From Janthinobacterium sp. TB1-E2 (lineage in GTDB: Bacteria; Pseudomonadota; Gammaproteobacteria; Burkholderiales; Burkholderiaceae_D), in assembly GCF_036885605.1 (NCBI RefSeq), contig NZ_CP142523.1, positions 4,092,001 through 4,156,000 of the forward strand: a stretch of 64,000 bases of DNA, given 5' to 3'. The notes under the pieces were generated by a model. The model made no database searches. It was not told the DNA's origin and was given only the letters and a program-made list of their open reading frames with translations. Position numbers and translations under genes: made by a program. This document shows positions 1-10,256 of this stretch, one piece after another (within the stretch, counting starts at the first letter, position 1; the number at the start of each line of letters is the position of its first letter).

Positions 1-2355
1 GCCGCCGACCTTGGCCAGCAACGCATTCGCCGGCAGCAAGGTGCGGTTGATCAGCTTGCCGTTGTACTGCAAGGTGCTGTTGTAATCCCAGTCCGTGCGC
101 TGGATAAGCACCGTGTCGCCGCTGATTTGCGGCTCAAACTGGCTGTGCAGCAGCCAGGTCTTCTTGAACCCCGCGTCGCTGGCGCTGACTTTGTCGAACA
201 CGATCAGGGCCGCCGGGTGATCCGTATTCTTGAGATTCAAGAACACGAATGAGCGCTGGAACTGGCGCACCTTGCTGCTGTACGCGGCAGTCAGGTCGCC
301 CTTGATGTAGCTGAAGTCGGGCGCCCCGGCCGCGCCGCCGACCTGCTGCTGGCGCAGGACAGTGGCCACCTTGTAGCCATTGGCCAGTTCCGCCACGGAT
401 GACGGCTCGTCGCCCGGAAAGCGCTGCCCGCCATCATTGGCATAGCCGTCGAAATTCTCGTCCGGGTCATGCACCAGCATGGTGTTGTGCGCGATGCTGC
501 GCTTGTGATAATTCATGTCGTGCGCACTGCCGTATTCCAGGGGGATGCTGGGATCGGCCACATCCCTGCCGCTATAAATACCGGAATCGATGGCCAGGCC
601 GCCCTTGTAGTAAATCTGAAAATGCCCGGCGTCATAATGCTCGTGGTTGCCGAACCAGTCGCCGCCGAGCTTCATCGTCGCCACGACATTGCCTGACTCC
701 ACATGTATGCCATCGGTCCACCCCGTGCGGGCGATCATCAGGCCGGCGGGATCCGGAAAATATTTGGTCAAGGGCAATGCCACCGGGCTCGGCGTGCTGC
801 CCATGGCCGTATTGCCCAGCAGGATAGGCCAGATGCTGTCCTTCGGGTGGATAAAGCTGGTCGACGGCTGCAGCGACTGCTTCAAATACTCATGCTTCAA
901 GGTGGGATTGTTGTAGTAGGTGGCGGGCAGCATGAAGGCCAGCGGTTCGCTCCAATACTCCCTGCTGTTGGTGTAGGAGGAGTGATAGACGTCGCCATCA
1001 CGCATCCATTGTCCGTCGGGGCGGCGCGTGTACAGCCAGTGATATGGCGTCATCTGCTGTACGGGATCGAACACGGGCGCGGCGCCCATGCGCCGGAATA
1101 TCCATGCGGCGTACATATCCGCCAGGAAACGCACCGTGCCATACGACGCACCCTGGTGATACGCTTGCGCCGCGTAGGCATAGTTACGCGGCGCGATATA
1201 GTCGGCAAAGAAGCGCCCGGCAACGATGTTGTAGACCAGCGGCGCCTCGTCATAAAAGGCGATGGCGGCCGACAGCTGGTCGCGCAGCAGCTGGTTGTCG
1301 CTGCCATGGCCGACGACGGGGCCTTGCCGCGATGGCGGAAAGCCGATTTCCATCGTGGCCGCCAGCTGCGTAAAACGCGCGACGACATACGCGCGCTGCT
1401 GCGCGCTCATCAGATGGAAGCACCAGTCATACACCATGGCGCTGGCCAGGATGATATCGCCTTTCTCGTTCGGGTGATTGTAACCAGGCGCAAACTGCAC
1501 GGCCGCCAGGTAGTCGAGCAGCATCTGCACGGCTTCCCGGCCCCGCTGCGCCTGCGCCGCCGAACCGCCGCGTTCGTACAGCAGAGAGTACAGCGCCTTC
1601 GCCTTGATCGCGCTCACGGCATCGACCTGGTGATTGCTCCTGGCCGGGCCGCCAGGCACGAACACGGGCAACGCCACCACCGCCGGTGCCGCGACAAACC
1701 CGTTCAGGACAGCGCGATGCTGCACCATTTCCTGCGCGCCGGACTCGAAACGGCTACGTATCGCGGCCAGGTCCCCCACCCGGGCAAACACGCGCGGATG
1801 CTCGCCGGCGGGCGGCAGCACGGTGGGCAGCGGATACACGCCATAGCCTTGCGGGACAAAATCGGCCAGCGCCGTGACCAGCAAGCAATCGATCCCCAGG
1901 CCGCCCTCGCGGTACTGGAGTTTCAGTTCGCGCTCGCCCGCCGCGAGCCAGCGGGTGACGGGCAGCCAGGTCCACTTCGGTGGCTGGCCGGTGGTGAACG
2001 GCACGGATGCACTGGCATAGGCGCCATTGTCGACCGCCAGGTACAAGGACGCGGCGTTCGCCGCCGGCGCCAGCACGCGCAGCCAGATCGTATAGTTGCC
2101 ATCGCGGGGCACGGCCACGCTGTACGACAATTGCGTCGCCGCGCCTGGAGACTCGGCACGCGCCAGGTCAGCCGGCGTACTCAGATAGCCGCCGCCGGAA
2201 ACCACGTTGCCGCCCTGGCTTTCCAGCACCCATGGCGCGCCAGGCGCCGTACTTTCCGCCTCAAACATGGCCTCGACGGGAAAAGGCGTGGCATGCAGGG
2301 CCGGACTGGCTGCCAGCAAGGCAAAAGAGATAAAACCGCGTCGCAGTGGGGACAT
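1..2355 (-). CDS. Heparinase II/III-like secreted polysaccharide lyase (3' end outside window)
   Basis: This is an open frame of 785 codons running off the left edge, so the C-terminus is missing. It starts at an ATG followed by a Sec-type signal peptide of about 22 residues (MSPLRRGFISFALLAASPALHA). Residues about 25-150 look like a carbohydrate-binding beta-sandwich (EAESTAPGAPWVLE, then NYTIWLRVLAP). The middle is rich in Trp and Tyr, like an alpha-barrel lyase domain. Near residue 570 is NHEHYDAGHFQIYYKGGLA, the His-rich stretch typical of heparinase II/III C-terminal domains. From the family, the role is beta-elimination of acidic polysaccharides outside the cytoplasm or in the periplasm; the substrate cannot be read from sequence. 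It has its own upstream region with an 8-bp dyad, and the downstream partner is unseen. Confidence 0.75.
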   Translation of the reverse strand, partial: MSPLRRGFISFALLAASPALHATPFPVEAMFEAESTAPGAPWVLESQGGNVVSGGGYLSTPADLARAESPGAATQLSYSVAVPRDGNYTIWLRVLAPAANAASLYLAVDNGAYASASVPFTTGQPPKWTWLPVTRWLAAGERELKLQYREGGLGIDCLLVTALADFVPQGYGVYPLPTVLPPAGEHPRVFARVGDLAAIRSRFESGAQEMVQHRAVLNGFVAAPAVVALPVFVPGGPARSNHQVDAVSAIKAKALYSLLYERGGSAAQAQRGREAVQMLLDYLAAVQFAPGYNHPNEKGDIILASAMVYDWCFHLMSAQQRAYVVARFTQLAATMEIGFPPSRQGPVVGHGSDNQLLRDQLSAAIAFYDEAPLVYNIVAGRFFADYIAPRNYAYAAQAYHQGASYGTVRFLADMYAAWIFRRMGAAPVFDPVQQMTPYHWLYTRRPDGQWMRDGDVYHSSYTNSREYWSEPLAFMLPATYYNNPTLKHEYLKQSLQPSTSFIHPKDSIWPILLGNTAMGSTPSPVALPLTKYFPDPAGLMIARTGWTDGIHVESGNVVATMKLGGDWFGNHEHYDAGHFQIYYKGGLAIDSGIYSGRDVADPSIPLEYGSAHDMNYHKRSIAHNTMLVHDPDENFDGYANDGGQRFPGDEPSSVAELANGYKVATVLRQQQVGGAAGAPDFSYIKGDLTAAYSSKVRQFQRSFVFLNLKNTDHPAALIVFDKVSASDAGFKKTWLLHSQFEPQISGDTVLIQRTDWDYNSTLQYNGKLINRTLLPANALLAKVGG

Positions 2356-2369
2356 GAGGAGAACTCCAG

Positions 2370-2398
2370 ATTGTTGTATTTTAAACAGCAACAACAAT
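2370..2398. promoter_or_regulatory. 8-bp inverted repeat upstream of the lyase gene
   Basis: ATTGTTGT (2370-2377) and ACAACAAT (2391-2398) are perfect inverted arms separated by 13 bases. The near arm lies 15 bases upstream of the lyase ATG. It is AT-rich with no T-tract, so an operator or a weak leader hairpin is likelier than a terminator. No regulator can be assigned. Confidence 0.4.
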
Positions 2399-2463
2399 AC
2401 ACCACCTGGCGATATTTGATTCCATTTTTATAACAAAAATACCTAAGCCGGCCGGCGACGGGC

Positions 2464-2502
2464 AAAAAAAAACCGCCCGGATCGTCATGACACCGGGCGG
2501 TT
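2464..2502 (-). terminator. Rho-independent terminator of the OPT transporter gene
   Basis: On the minus strand the arms AACCGCCCGG and CCGGGCGGTT flank a 12-base loop and are followed by a run of T. It sits about 20 bases past the stop codon of the transporter gene. Confidence 0.85.
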
Positions 2503-2523
2503 CTCATTGGGTTGGCTACAACA

Positions 2524-4791
2524 TCAAGCCTGCGGGCGGTCCGCCTTTTTCTCGCGCGCCACGATATACAGCAGCACGATGATGACGGCATACGGCAGCA
2601 GCGACAGCGCGTCCGAGTGCAGGCCCGCGTAGAACGGGTTGCCGTGCTCGGCCCAGTCGGCCATCATCTGGTCGAAGTGCGTGAGCACGCCGGCCGTGAT
2701 GGCGATGATGATGCCGGCCAGCGCGCCGCCGGCGATGTAGCCGGAGGCCAGCAGAACGCCCGAGCTGCGGTCGCCCGCCAACTGGCGCTCTTCCTCGTTC
2801 AGTTTCGCATTGTGTTCCAGCTTGTTGTTGCGGCGGTCCGCCAGCCAGCGCACCAGGCCGCCGACGAAGATCGGCAAGGTCGATGACAGCGGCAGATACA
2901 CGCCGACGGAAAACGCCAGCGACGGGATACCGGCCATTTCCAGCACCACGGCGATCATCACGCCGAACAGCACCAGGGTCCAGGGCAGTTGCTGGTCGAG
3001 GATGCCCTTGATGATGTAGGACATCAGCACGGCCTTCGGCGCATCGTATTTCTTCACTTCCGAACCGTCCGGACGCTTGCTGTAATGGCCGTTAATGCCC
3101 GGATCGACCAGGTAAGCCAGCTGGCCATCTTCCTTGACGAAATACTTGCCGGCCGGGCCACCCACGGTGTCCGTCTTTTGCCAGACTTTATACGTATTGT
3201 GGTCGGTATCGGCTTGCGGGCCGTGCAGCTCGCCCGTCACCGTCAGCTTAGACGCGTCGACCGTCAGGCCGGGCGCCACTTGCGCGGCCGGCACGTAGAC
3301 GGTGCTCGCTTCGTTCAGTTTCAGCAGAATCGGACCGAGGATCAGCGCGGACGACAGCGCGCCCGCCAGGATCGCGTACTGCTGCAGGCGCGGCGTGGCG
3401 CCCACCAGGTAGCCGGTTTTCAAGTCTTGCGACGTGGTGCCCGCATTGCTGGCGGCGATGCAGACGATGGCGCCCACCGACAGGGCCGTCACATAGTAAC
3501 GCCCGCCCGTCCAGCCCATGATCAGGAAGATCAGGCAGGTAAACAGCAAGGTGGCCACGGCCATGCCGGAGATCGGGTTCGACGACGAGCCGATTTCGCC
3601 CGTCAGGCGCGACGAGACGGTGGCGAACAGGAAGCCGAAGACGAGGATCAGCAGCGCGCCGAGGAAATTCATGTGCAGCGGCGTGGCGAAGGTGATCACG
3701 GCGATGATGGACAGGCAGCCGATGACGACCCATTTCAGGGGGATATCCTGGTCCGTGCGCAAGGTGGAATTGCTCTTGACGCCCTTGCCGATGCCTTTCA
3801 GGCCGGCCGACAGGCTGCGCCAGATCATGGGCATGGCGCGCACCAGCGAAATCAGGCCGCCGGCGGCCACGGCGCCCGCACCGATGTACAGCACATAGGC
3901 GCTGCGCACGTCGTCCGCGCCCATTTCGCTGATCAACTTGGTGCCAGGCGAGAGCACGGTGGTCAGGCTGTCGCCGAAGAACTTGATCATCGGGATCAAA
4001 AGCAGGTAGGACAGCACGCCGCCGGCCGCCATCGTGGCGGCGATGCGCGGGCCGATGATGTAGCCCACGCCCAGCAATTCAGGGGAAATCTCGGCGCCGA
4101 TGGAGCCGCCCTTGAGCGGCGCGGCAAATTCCACGCCCGGCGTATCCTTCCAGCCCTTGAACGAAATATTGAACACCTTGTACAGCAAGCCGACGGCAAA
4201 ACCGCCGAAGATGATCTTGGCGCGGCGCTTCGCGTCCAGCGCGGCGGCCGAATCCTTCTCGATGCTTTCGCCGGCGGCGATGCGCGATTCTTCCGTGGCG
4301 GCCGCCTTGAGCACTTCGGCGCACGCCGTACCTTCGGGGAATTTGAGTTCCTTGTGCTGGTCGACGATCATCGTGCGGCGCATCGGAATCATCATCAGGA
4401 TGCCCAGCAAGCCGCCGAGGATACCGACCAGCATGACCCGCGAGATTTCCAGGTCGAAGCCGAGGATCAAAATGGCCGGCATGGTCACGCCCAGGCCGAA
4501 GGCCAGCGATTCGCCGGCCGAACCGGCCGTTTGCGTGATGCTGTTTTCCAGGATCGACGAATCCTTGCCGCCCACCTTCTTGGCCAGGCCGAACAGGGTG
4601 ATGGCGATCACGGCGACGGGAATCGACGCGCTGACGGTCAGGCCCACTTTCAGCACCAGGTACAGCGAGGAGGCGCCAAAGACCATCCCCAGGATGACGC
4701 CCATGAATAGCGCGCGGAAGGTCATCTCGGGCAGCTTCGCATCGGCCGGAATGTACGGCTTCACGACGCTCGGTGTTGCATCTTTTGCCAT
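2524..4791 (-). CDS. OPT family oligopeptide transporter
   Basis: A 755-residue integral membrane protein with many hydrophobic segments across its length. The N-terminal KPYIPADAKLPEMTFRALFMGVILGMVFGASSLYLVLKVGLTVSAS arrangement, the PEGTACAEVLKAA stretch near residue 150 and NAGTTSQDLKTGYLVGATP near residue 450 match the OPT superfamily. A hydrophilic insert of about 100 residues (about 500-600) separates two membrane blocks. Family members import oligopeptides or metal chelates in symport with protons; bacterial members are often annotated as oligopeptide transporters without proof of substrate. It is monocistronic, divergent from the PBP1A gene, with a strong terminator downstream and a hairpin in its leader. 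The ATG follows AAGGA at good spacing. Confidence 0.9.
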   Translation of the reverse strand: MAKDATPSVVKPYIPADAKLPEMTFRALFMGVILGMVFGASSLYLVLKVGLTVSASIPVAVIAITLFGLAKKVGGKDSSILENSITQTAGSAGESLAFGLGVTMPAILILGFDLEISRVMLVGILGGLLGILMMIPMRRTMIVDQHKELKFPEGTACAEVLKAAATEESRIAAGESIEKDSAAALDAKRRAKIIFGGFAVGLLYKVFNISFKGWKDTPGVEFAAPLKGGSIGAEISPELLGVGYIIGPRIAATMAAGGVLSYLLLIPMIKFFGDSLTTVLSPGTKLISEMGADDVRSAYVLYIGAGAVAAGGLISLVRAMPMIWRSLSAGLKGIGKGVKSNSTLRTDQDIPLKWVVIGCLSIIAVITFATPLHMNFLGALLILVFGFLFATVSSRLTGEIGSSSNPISGMAVATLLFTCLIFLIMGWTGGRYYVTALSVGAIVCIAASNAGTTSQDLKTGYLVGATPRLQQYAILAGALSSALILGPILLKLNEASTVYVPAAQVAPGLTVDASKLTVTGELHGPQADTDHNTYKVWQKTDTVGGPAGKYFVKEDGQLAYLVDPGINGHYSKRPDGSEVKKYDAPKAVLMSYIIKGILDQQLPWTLVLFGVMIAVVLEMAGIPSLAFSVGVYLPLSSTLPIFVGGLVRWLADRRNNKLEHNAKLNEEERQLAGDRSSGVLLASGYIAGGALAGIIIAITAGVLTHFDQMMADWAEHGNPFYAGLHSDALSLLPYAVIIVLLYIVAREKKADRPQA

Positions 4792-4810
4792 GGATATTTC
4801 CTTAATTTTT

Positions 4811-4842
4811 AAAAATAAACAGCCCGGATTGACGCCCGGGCT
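4811..4842 (-). promoter_or_regulatory. Terminator-like hairpin in the OPT gene leader
   Basis: On the minus strand AGCCCGG and CCGGGCT pair around an 8-base loop and are followed by GTTTATTTTTA, all within about 50 bases upstream of the transporter ATG. No minus-strand gene lies upstream that would need terminating, so it may be a leader attenuator or an mRNA-stabilising stem. The T-tract is interrupted, which weakens the terminator reading. Confidence 0.4.
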
Positions 4843-4959
4843 ATTTTCTTGAAGCCGAGACTATCGCACAGCCGCGTTTCGATGAAAAGGTTTTTTGCTC
4901 CCGGTCCCGGCGGCCAGCCCTGGCACCCCGCCCGCGCCGGAACGGCTGGCGCATTGGTC

Positions 4960-4965
4960 TATAAT
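4960..4965 (+). promoter_or_regulatory. Putative -10 element for the PBP1A gene
   Basis: A perfect TATAAT lies 39 bases upstream of the start, in the context TGGTCTATAATCG. No convincing -35 hexamer is seen at 17 bases. The same GGTCTATAAT string precedes mfd. Confidence 0.45.
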
Positions 4966-5003
4966 CGCTGCCACCGTGCCTTGCACGCCCACGTGAGACT
5001 GCC

Positions 5004-7331
5004 TTGATTGCCAAACGAACCGGATTCCCCTGGCCTTCCCGCCGCGCCACCATGCGCGCTATCATCATCGCCAGCTGCGCCGCGCTGGCCGCCGCCTTGC
5101 TGCTGGCCGCCTACCTGTTCCTGTACGTGCGCCCCCGCCTGCCCGAACTGGACGTCATTACCGATTACCAGCCGAAGATACCGCTGCGCGTGTACACGGC
5201 CGACAATGTGCTGATCGGCGAATTCGGCGAAGAACACCGCGACTTCGTGCCGATTGCGCAAGTGCCGGAAATGATGAAGAAGGCTCTGCTGGCCATCGAG
5301 GATGGCCGCTTCTATGAACACCACGGCATCGACTTCGTGCGGGCCGGCGGCGCCGTGCTGTCGAACCTGCGCCACGGCTTCGGCCACGGCGGCGGCTCCA
5401 CCATCACCATGCAGGTGGCGCGCAATTTCTTCCTGACGCGCGAAAAAGTCGCCTCGCGCAAGCTCAATGAAATCATGCTGGCCCTGAAAATCGAATCGGC
5501 CCTGTCGAAAGACCAGATTCTCGAGCTGTACATGAACCAGATGTACCTGGGCCAGCGCTCGTTCGGCTTCGGCAGCGCGGCGCAGACCTACTTCGGCAAG
5601 CCCTTGTCCGAACTGTCGATCGCGGAAATGGCCATGCTGGCCGGCTTGCCGCAAAACCCCTCGCGCCACAACCCGATCAGCAATCCGAAAAAGGCGCACG
5701 CGCGCCAGCGGCTGGTCTTGAAACGCATGCGCGAACTCGATTACATCAGCGAAGGCCAGTACCAGCAAGCGCTGGCCCAGCCGCTGCATATCAATAGCCG
5801 CGGCAAGCAGGGTTTCGATACGCACGCCGAATACGTGGCCGAACTGGCGCGCCAGGCCGTCTATGCGCAGTTCAAGGAAGACAGCTACACCAAGGGCATC
5901 AGCGTCTACACGACGATCCTGAAAGCGGATCAGGACGCGGCCTATGCTTCGACGCGCCGCAACGTCATCGCCTACGACCAGCGCCACGGCTACCGCGGCC
6001 CGGAAACCTTCATCGATATGCCGGCCGACCCGGAGCAGCGCGACGATGCCATCGATGCAGCGCTGCAAAAACGCCCGGACAGCGACGGCCTGATCGCCGC
6101 CGTCGTCACGGACGTGGCCAGCGGCAAGGTGGTGGCCGACACGGGCGACGGCGACGCCAAGACGATCACAGGCGATGGCTTGCGCTTTGCCGCCCCCGCC
6201 CTGTCCGCCAAAGCGAGCGCCGGCATCAAGCTGCGCCCGGGCGCCGTGATCCGCATCACCAGGGATGGCAAGGACAACTGGGCCATCACGCAAGTGCCGC
6301 TGGTGGCCGCCGCGTTTGTGTCGCTCGACGCGGACACGGGCGCCTACCACGCCATGGTGGGCGGCTTCGATTACAACCTGCAAAAGTTCAATCACGTGAC
6401 GCAAGCGTGGCGCCAGCCCGGTTCGGCCATGAAACCGTTCGTGTATTCGGCGGCGCTGGAAAAAGGCTTTTCGCCGGCCACCCTGATCAATGACGTGCCT
6501 TTGGAAATGCAGGCGGGCGGCAAGGTGTGGGCGCCGCAGAACGACGACTTCAAGTTCGACGGCCCCATCACCATGCGCTATGCGCTGGCGCAATCGAAGA
6601 ACGTGGCCTCGGTGCGCATCCTGCGCGCGCTGGGCGTGTCGTACACGCACGACTTCATGGAAAAATTCGGCTTCGACCCGGCCCGCCAGCCGAACAATCT
6701 GACCATGGCGCTGGGCACGGGTTCCGTCACGCCCGTGCAGATGGCGGGCGCCTACGCCCTGTTCGCCAATGGCGGCCACCAGGTGGAACCTTACCTGATC
6801 GACCGCATCGTCGATGCCAAGGGCGCCATCCTGATGCAGACCAAGCCGCCCGCGCCGAACGACGACAAGACCCTGGCGCTGGACCCGCGCAACGCCTTCG
6901 TGATGGACAGCATGCTGCGCGAAGTGGCGCGCACGGGCACGGGCGCGGCGGCAACGAAAAAACTGGTCCGGACTGACATCGCCGGCAAGACGGGCACCAC
7001 CAGCGACGCCGTCGACGGCTGGTTCGCCGGCTACAGCGGCGGCATCGTGGCCGTGGCGTGGATGGGCTACGACGAGCCCAAGTCCCTGGGCGGACGCGAA
7101 TTCGGCGCCACCCTGGCCATGCCGATCTGGATCGACTACATGCGCACGGCCCTGTCGACGCGCCCGCAAGTCACGCGCGCCGTGCCGGATGGCCTGAGCC
7201 AGGTCGATGGCGAGTGGCTATATGACGAATTCATCGACATGAACGGGATCAAGACGCTGGATATGGACGTGGAGACGCCGACGGATCCGGCAGCCGTGCC
7301 GGAGACGCTGCCCGTGGAAACCACGAACTGA
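5004..7331 (+). CDS. mrcA: Penicillin-binding protein 1A (bifunctional peptidoglycan synthase)
   Basis: A 775-residue class A PBP. A single N-terminal membrane anchor (about residues 18-42) precedes the GT51 glycosyltransferase domain, with the catalytic Glu in AIEDGRFYEHHG (E99) and GGSTITMQ (130-137). A linker/OB-like region follows, then the transpeptidase domain with nucleophile Ser474 in SAMK, SKN (531-533) and KTGTT (662-666). It polymerises and cross-links peptidoglycan from lipid II in the periplasm. The longest frame begins at TTG 5004; an in-frame ATG at 5052 gives a 759-residue protein starting just before the anchor, and neither has a strong Shine-Dalgarno. Length is somewhat short for Gram-negative PBP1A (about 800-850). 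Confidence 0.93.
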   Translation: MIAKRTGFPWPSRRATMRAIIIASCAALAAALLLAAYLFLYVRPRLPELDVITDYQPKIPLRVYTADNVLIGEFGEEHRDFVPIAQVPEMMKKALLAIEDGRFYEHHGIDFVRAGGAVLSNLRHGFGHGGGSTITMQVARNFFLTREKVASRKLNEIMLALKIESALSKDQILELYMNQMYLGQRSFGFGSAAQTYFGKPLSELSIAEMAMLAGLPQNPSRHNPISNPKKAHARQRLVLKRMRELDYISEGQYQQALAQPLHINSRGKQGFDTHAEYVAELARQAVYAQFKEDSYTKGISVYTTILKADQDAAYASTRRNVIAYDQRHGYRGPETFIDMPADPEQRDDAIDAALQKRPDSDGLIAAVVTDVASGKVVADTGDGDAKTITGDGLRFAAPALSAKASAGIKLRPGAVIRITRDGKDNWAITQVPLVAAAFVSLDADTGAYHAMVGGFDYNLQKFNHVTQAWRQPGSAMKPFVYSAALEKGFSPATLINDVPLEMQAGGKVWAPQNDDFKFDGPITMRYALAQSKNVASVRILRALGVSYTHDFMEKFGFDPARQPNNLTMALGTGSVTPVQMAGAYALFANGGHQVEPYLIDRIVDAKGAILMQTKPPAPNDDKTLALDPRNAFVMDSMLREVARTGTGAAATKKLVRTDIAGKTGTTSDAVDGWFAGYSGGIVAVAWMGYDEPKSLGGREFGATLAMPIWIDYMRTALSTRPQVTRAVPDGLSQVDGEWLYDEFIDMNGIKTLDMDVETPTDPAAVPETLPVETTN

Positions 7332-7338
7332 TCAGTAG

Positions 7339-7368
7339 GTCGGGTTAGCCGGAACGGCGTAACCCGAC
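7339..7368. repeat. Palindromic intergenic repeat with GTCGGGTTA/TAACCCGAC arms
   Basis: GTCGGGTTA and TAACCCGAC form a 9-bp perfect inverted repeat with a 12-base GC-rich spacer, placed just past the PBP1A stop and before the convergent regulator. Elements of this consensus are common interspersed intergenic palindromes in betaproteobacteria. It may also serve as a transcript end for either gene. Confidence 0.65.
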
Positions 7369-7389
7369 AAGTCGCCGTCGGCGGCGTTT

Positions 7390-8088
7390 TTACGGCGCCT
7401 TGACCATGCTCAAATACCCGCGCGCCGTACTGACGACGCTATCGGCGAAATCGTCGACATTGACCTTCGCTGCGCGGTACTTCCAGCGTTTCACGTACCA
7501 GTCCTGGAACAGGGCCAGGCAGTGCGCGGCCAGCAAGGTGGGATCGCCCTGCGGCTTCGGTTCGATTTCGGCGATGGTGGCGGCGATCAGGGTCTGCACA
7601 TACAGTTCCGAATTCTTCGCCATGCTGCGCTGCTCGACCTGCAGCACGCGCGAATCCATGAAGACAAAATAAAACCACGGCTGCAGCACTTCGGACAGGT
7701 AGATCGACGAGCGTATCATCGCTTCGAGGCGGTCCAGCGGCGACTTCACGTCGACGAACAGCAGCGGCAAGGCTTGCGTGGCGTGGCGCACCACGTCCTC
7801 GATCATTTCGGCCAGTTGATCCTTGCTGGTGATGTAGCCATACAGGCCGCCCATCGACAGCCCCGTCTCGCGGCACAGGTCGCGCAAGCTCATGGCGCGG
7901 AAGCCCACGTCATTGGCCAGGCGGAAGGTGGCGACGAAGATGCGCTCAAGATTTTCCAGCGCCGGCTTGCGGCGCTTGACGCCGATACGTTCCGCGTGGC
8001 GGTCAAGAATATATTCCCAGATGTTTTCGCCATTTAAAGGCGTCATCTGCTGAAACTGTTCAAAATTAAAATGGGTCGACAAGTGCAT
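7390..8088 (-). CDS. TetR/AcrR family transcriptional regulator
   Basis: About 232 residues from the ATG at 8088. An N-terminal helix-turn-helix is visible as FRAMSLRDLCRETGLSMGGLYGYITSKDQL, followed by a C-terminal helical ligand-binding and dimerisation half. An upstream GTG (8139) would add 17 residues with no family similarity, so the ATG is preferred. TetR proteins usually repress neighbouring or divergent genes and are released by a small ligand. Here the divergent neighbour is the secreted lipase operon, with 319 bp between starts, so lipase or fatty-acid-related control is possible but only inferred from position. Confidence 0.85.
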   Translation of the reverse strand: MHLSTHFNFEQFQQMTPLNGENIWEYILDRHAERIGVKRRKPALENLERIFVATFRLANDVGFRAMSLRDLCRETGLSMGGLYGYITSKDQLAEMIEDVVRHATQALPLLFVDVKSPLDRLEAMIRSSIYLSEVLQPWFYFVFMDSRVLQVEQRSMAKNSELYVQTLIAATIAEIEPKPQGDPTLLAAHCLALFQDWYVKRWKYRAAKVNVDDFADSVVSTARGYLSMVKAP

Positions 8089-9322
<1,234 letters not shown>

Positions 9323-9332
9323 GGAGAAGCGC

Positions 9333-10253
9333 ATGCACGCGAAATCGATCATCGGCGGCAGTCTGGCGGCCCTGGCCCTGTACCTGGCGCTGCGCCCTGG
9401 GGAAGCGCCGGCCCCGCCGCCGGAAAAGGCGGAACCGGACCTGTTCGCGTTCGTGCGCTCGATGGAAGGCACGCGGCCCGACGGCAACGTGACGGTGGCC
9501 ACCGGCGACAAGCTGGTGGTCGACGCGGAACTGGCGCACCTGTTCGACTACTACCTGGCGGGCCTCGGTGAAAAGCCGCTGGCCGCCATCCGCAGCCAGA
9601 TCGAGGCGGAACTGGACCGGCGCCTGGCGCCCGTCCCCGCCCGCGAAGCCAAGCGCCTGCTGGGCGCATACCTGGCCTACAAGCAGGCGCTGGCCGGCGC
9701 GGAACAGGCGTTGCCGGCGCAAGCCGATGCGGCCCTGGCGGCGCGCGCGCGCCTGCAAGCCATGCGGGCCTTGCGCGGCAATTACTTTACGCCAGAGGAA
9801 AGCGCGGGCCTGTTCGGCGCCAGCGACGCGTACGACGACGATGCCGTGGCGCGCATGGCCATCCTCGGCGACACGTCGCTCGATGAAGCGCAGCGCCAGG
9901 CGCAACTGGCGGCGCTCGATCAAAAAATGACGCCCGCCCAGCGCGCAGCGCGCGATGCGCCTCTGCAGGTGGCGCAGCTGGACGCCTCCGTCAGGACCTT
10001 GCGGGCACAGGGCGGCGGCGACAATGAAGTGTACCGCCTGCGTGCCAGCACCTTCACGCCGGCGGCGGCCGCGCGCCTGGCGGAACTGGACCGCGAAGAA
10101 TCGCAGTGGCAGCAGCGCATCATCGCCTATCAAGCGCTCAAAGCCCAGAAGGCCAGCCTGCCCGGCGGCGCACAGGATGCGGCTGCCCTGCAGCAGCTGC
10201 GCGACGCCAGCTTTACCCCGGACGAACAGCGCCGGCTGGGCGCCTACGAATAG
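9333..10253 (+). CDS. lipB: Lipase-specific foldase (lipase chaperone)
   Basis: 306 residues from the ATG at 9333, which has a strong AAGGAG directly behind the lipase stop. An N-terminal membrane anchor (about residues 5-17) and an Ala/Pro linker precede the helical chaperone body. The motif FVRSMEGTRPDG (near residue 40) is the conserved Rx1x2FDY(F/C)L(S/T)A-like region of steric foldases in this lineage, and FDYYLAGLGE follows. The periplasmic C-terminal domain is rich in YFTPEE/FTPAAA/FTPDEQ-type helical repeats. It imposes the active fold on the lipase. The gene ends three bases before the convergent regulator gene, with no visible terminator between. Confidence 0.9.
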   Translation: MHAKSIIGGSLAALALYLALRPGEAPAPPPEKAEPDLFAFVRSMEGTRPDGNVTVATGDKLVVDAELAHLFDYYLAGLGEKPLAAIRSQIEAELDRRLAPVPAREAKRLLGAYLAYKQALAGAEQALPAQADAALAARARLQAMRALRGNYFTPEESAGLFGASDAYDDDAVARMAILGDTSLDEAQRQAQLAALDQKMTPAQRAARDAPLQVAQLDASVRTLRAQGGGDNEVYRLRASTFTPAAAARLAELDREESQWQQRIIAYQALKAQKASLPGGAQDAAALQQLRDASFTPDEQRRLGAYE

Positions 10254-10256
10254 CGT

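Noticed and set aside
2989..4710. Long open frame (573 codons) antisense to the OPT transporter gene
   Set aside because: It is His/Arg/Gly/Gln-rich with no domain or membrane logic, a shadow of a GC-rich gene on the opposite strand.
4959..7169. 736-codon frame antisense to the PBP1A gene
   Set aside because: Composition is typical of antisense frames in high-GC DNA; the sense strand carries complete PBP1A motifs.
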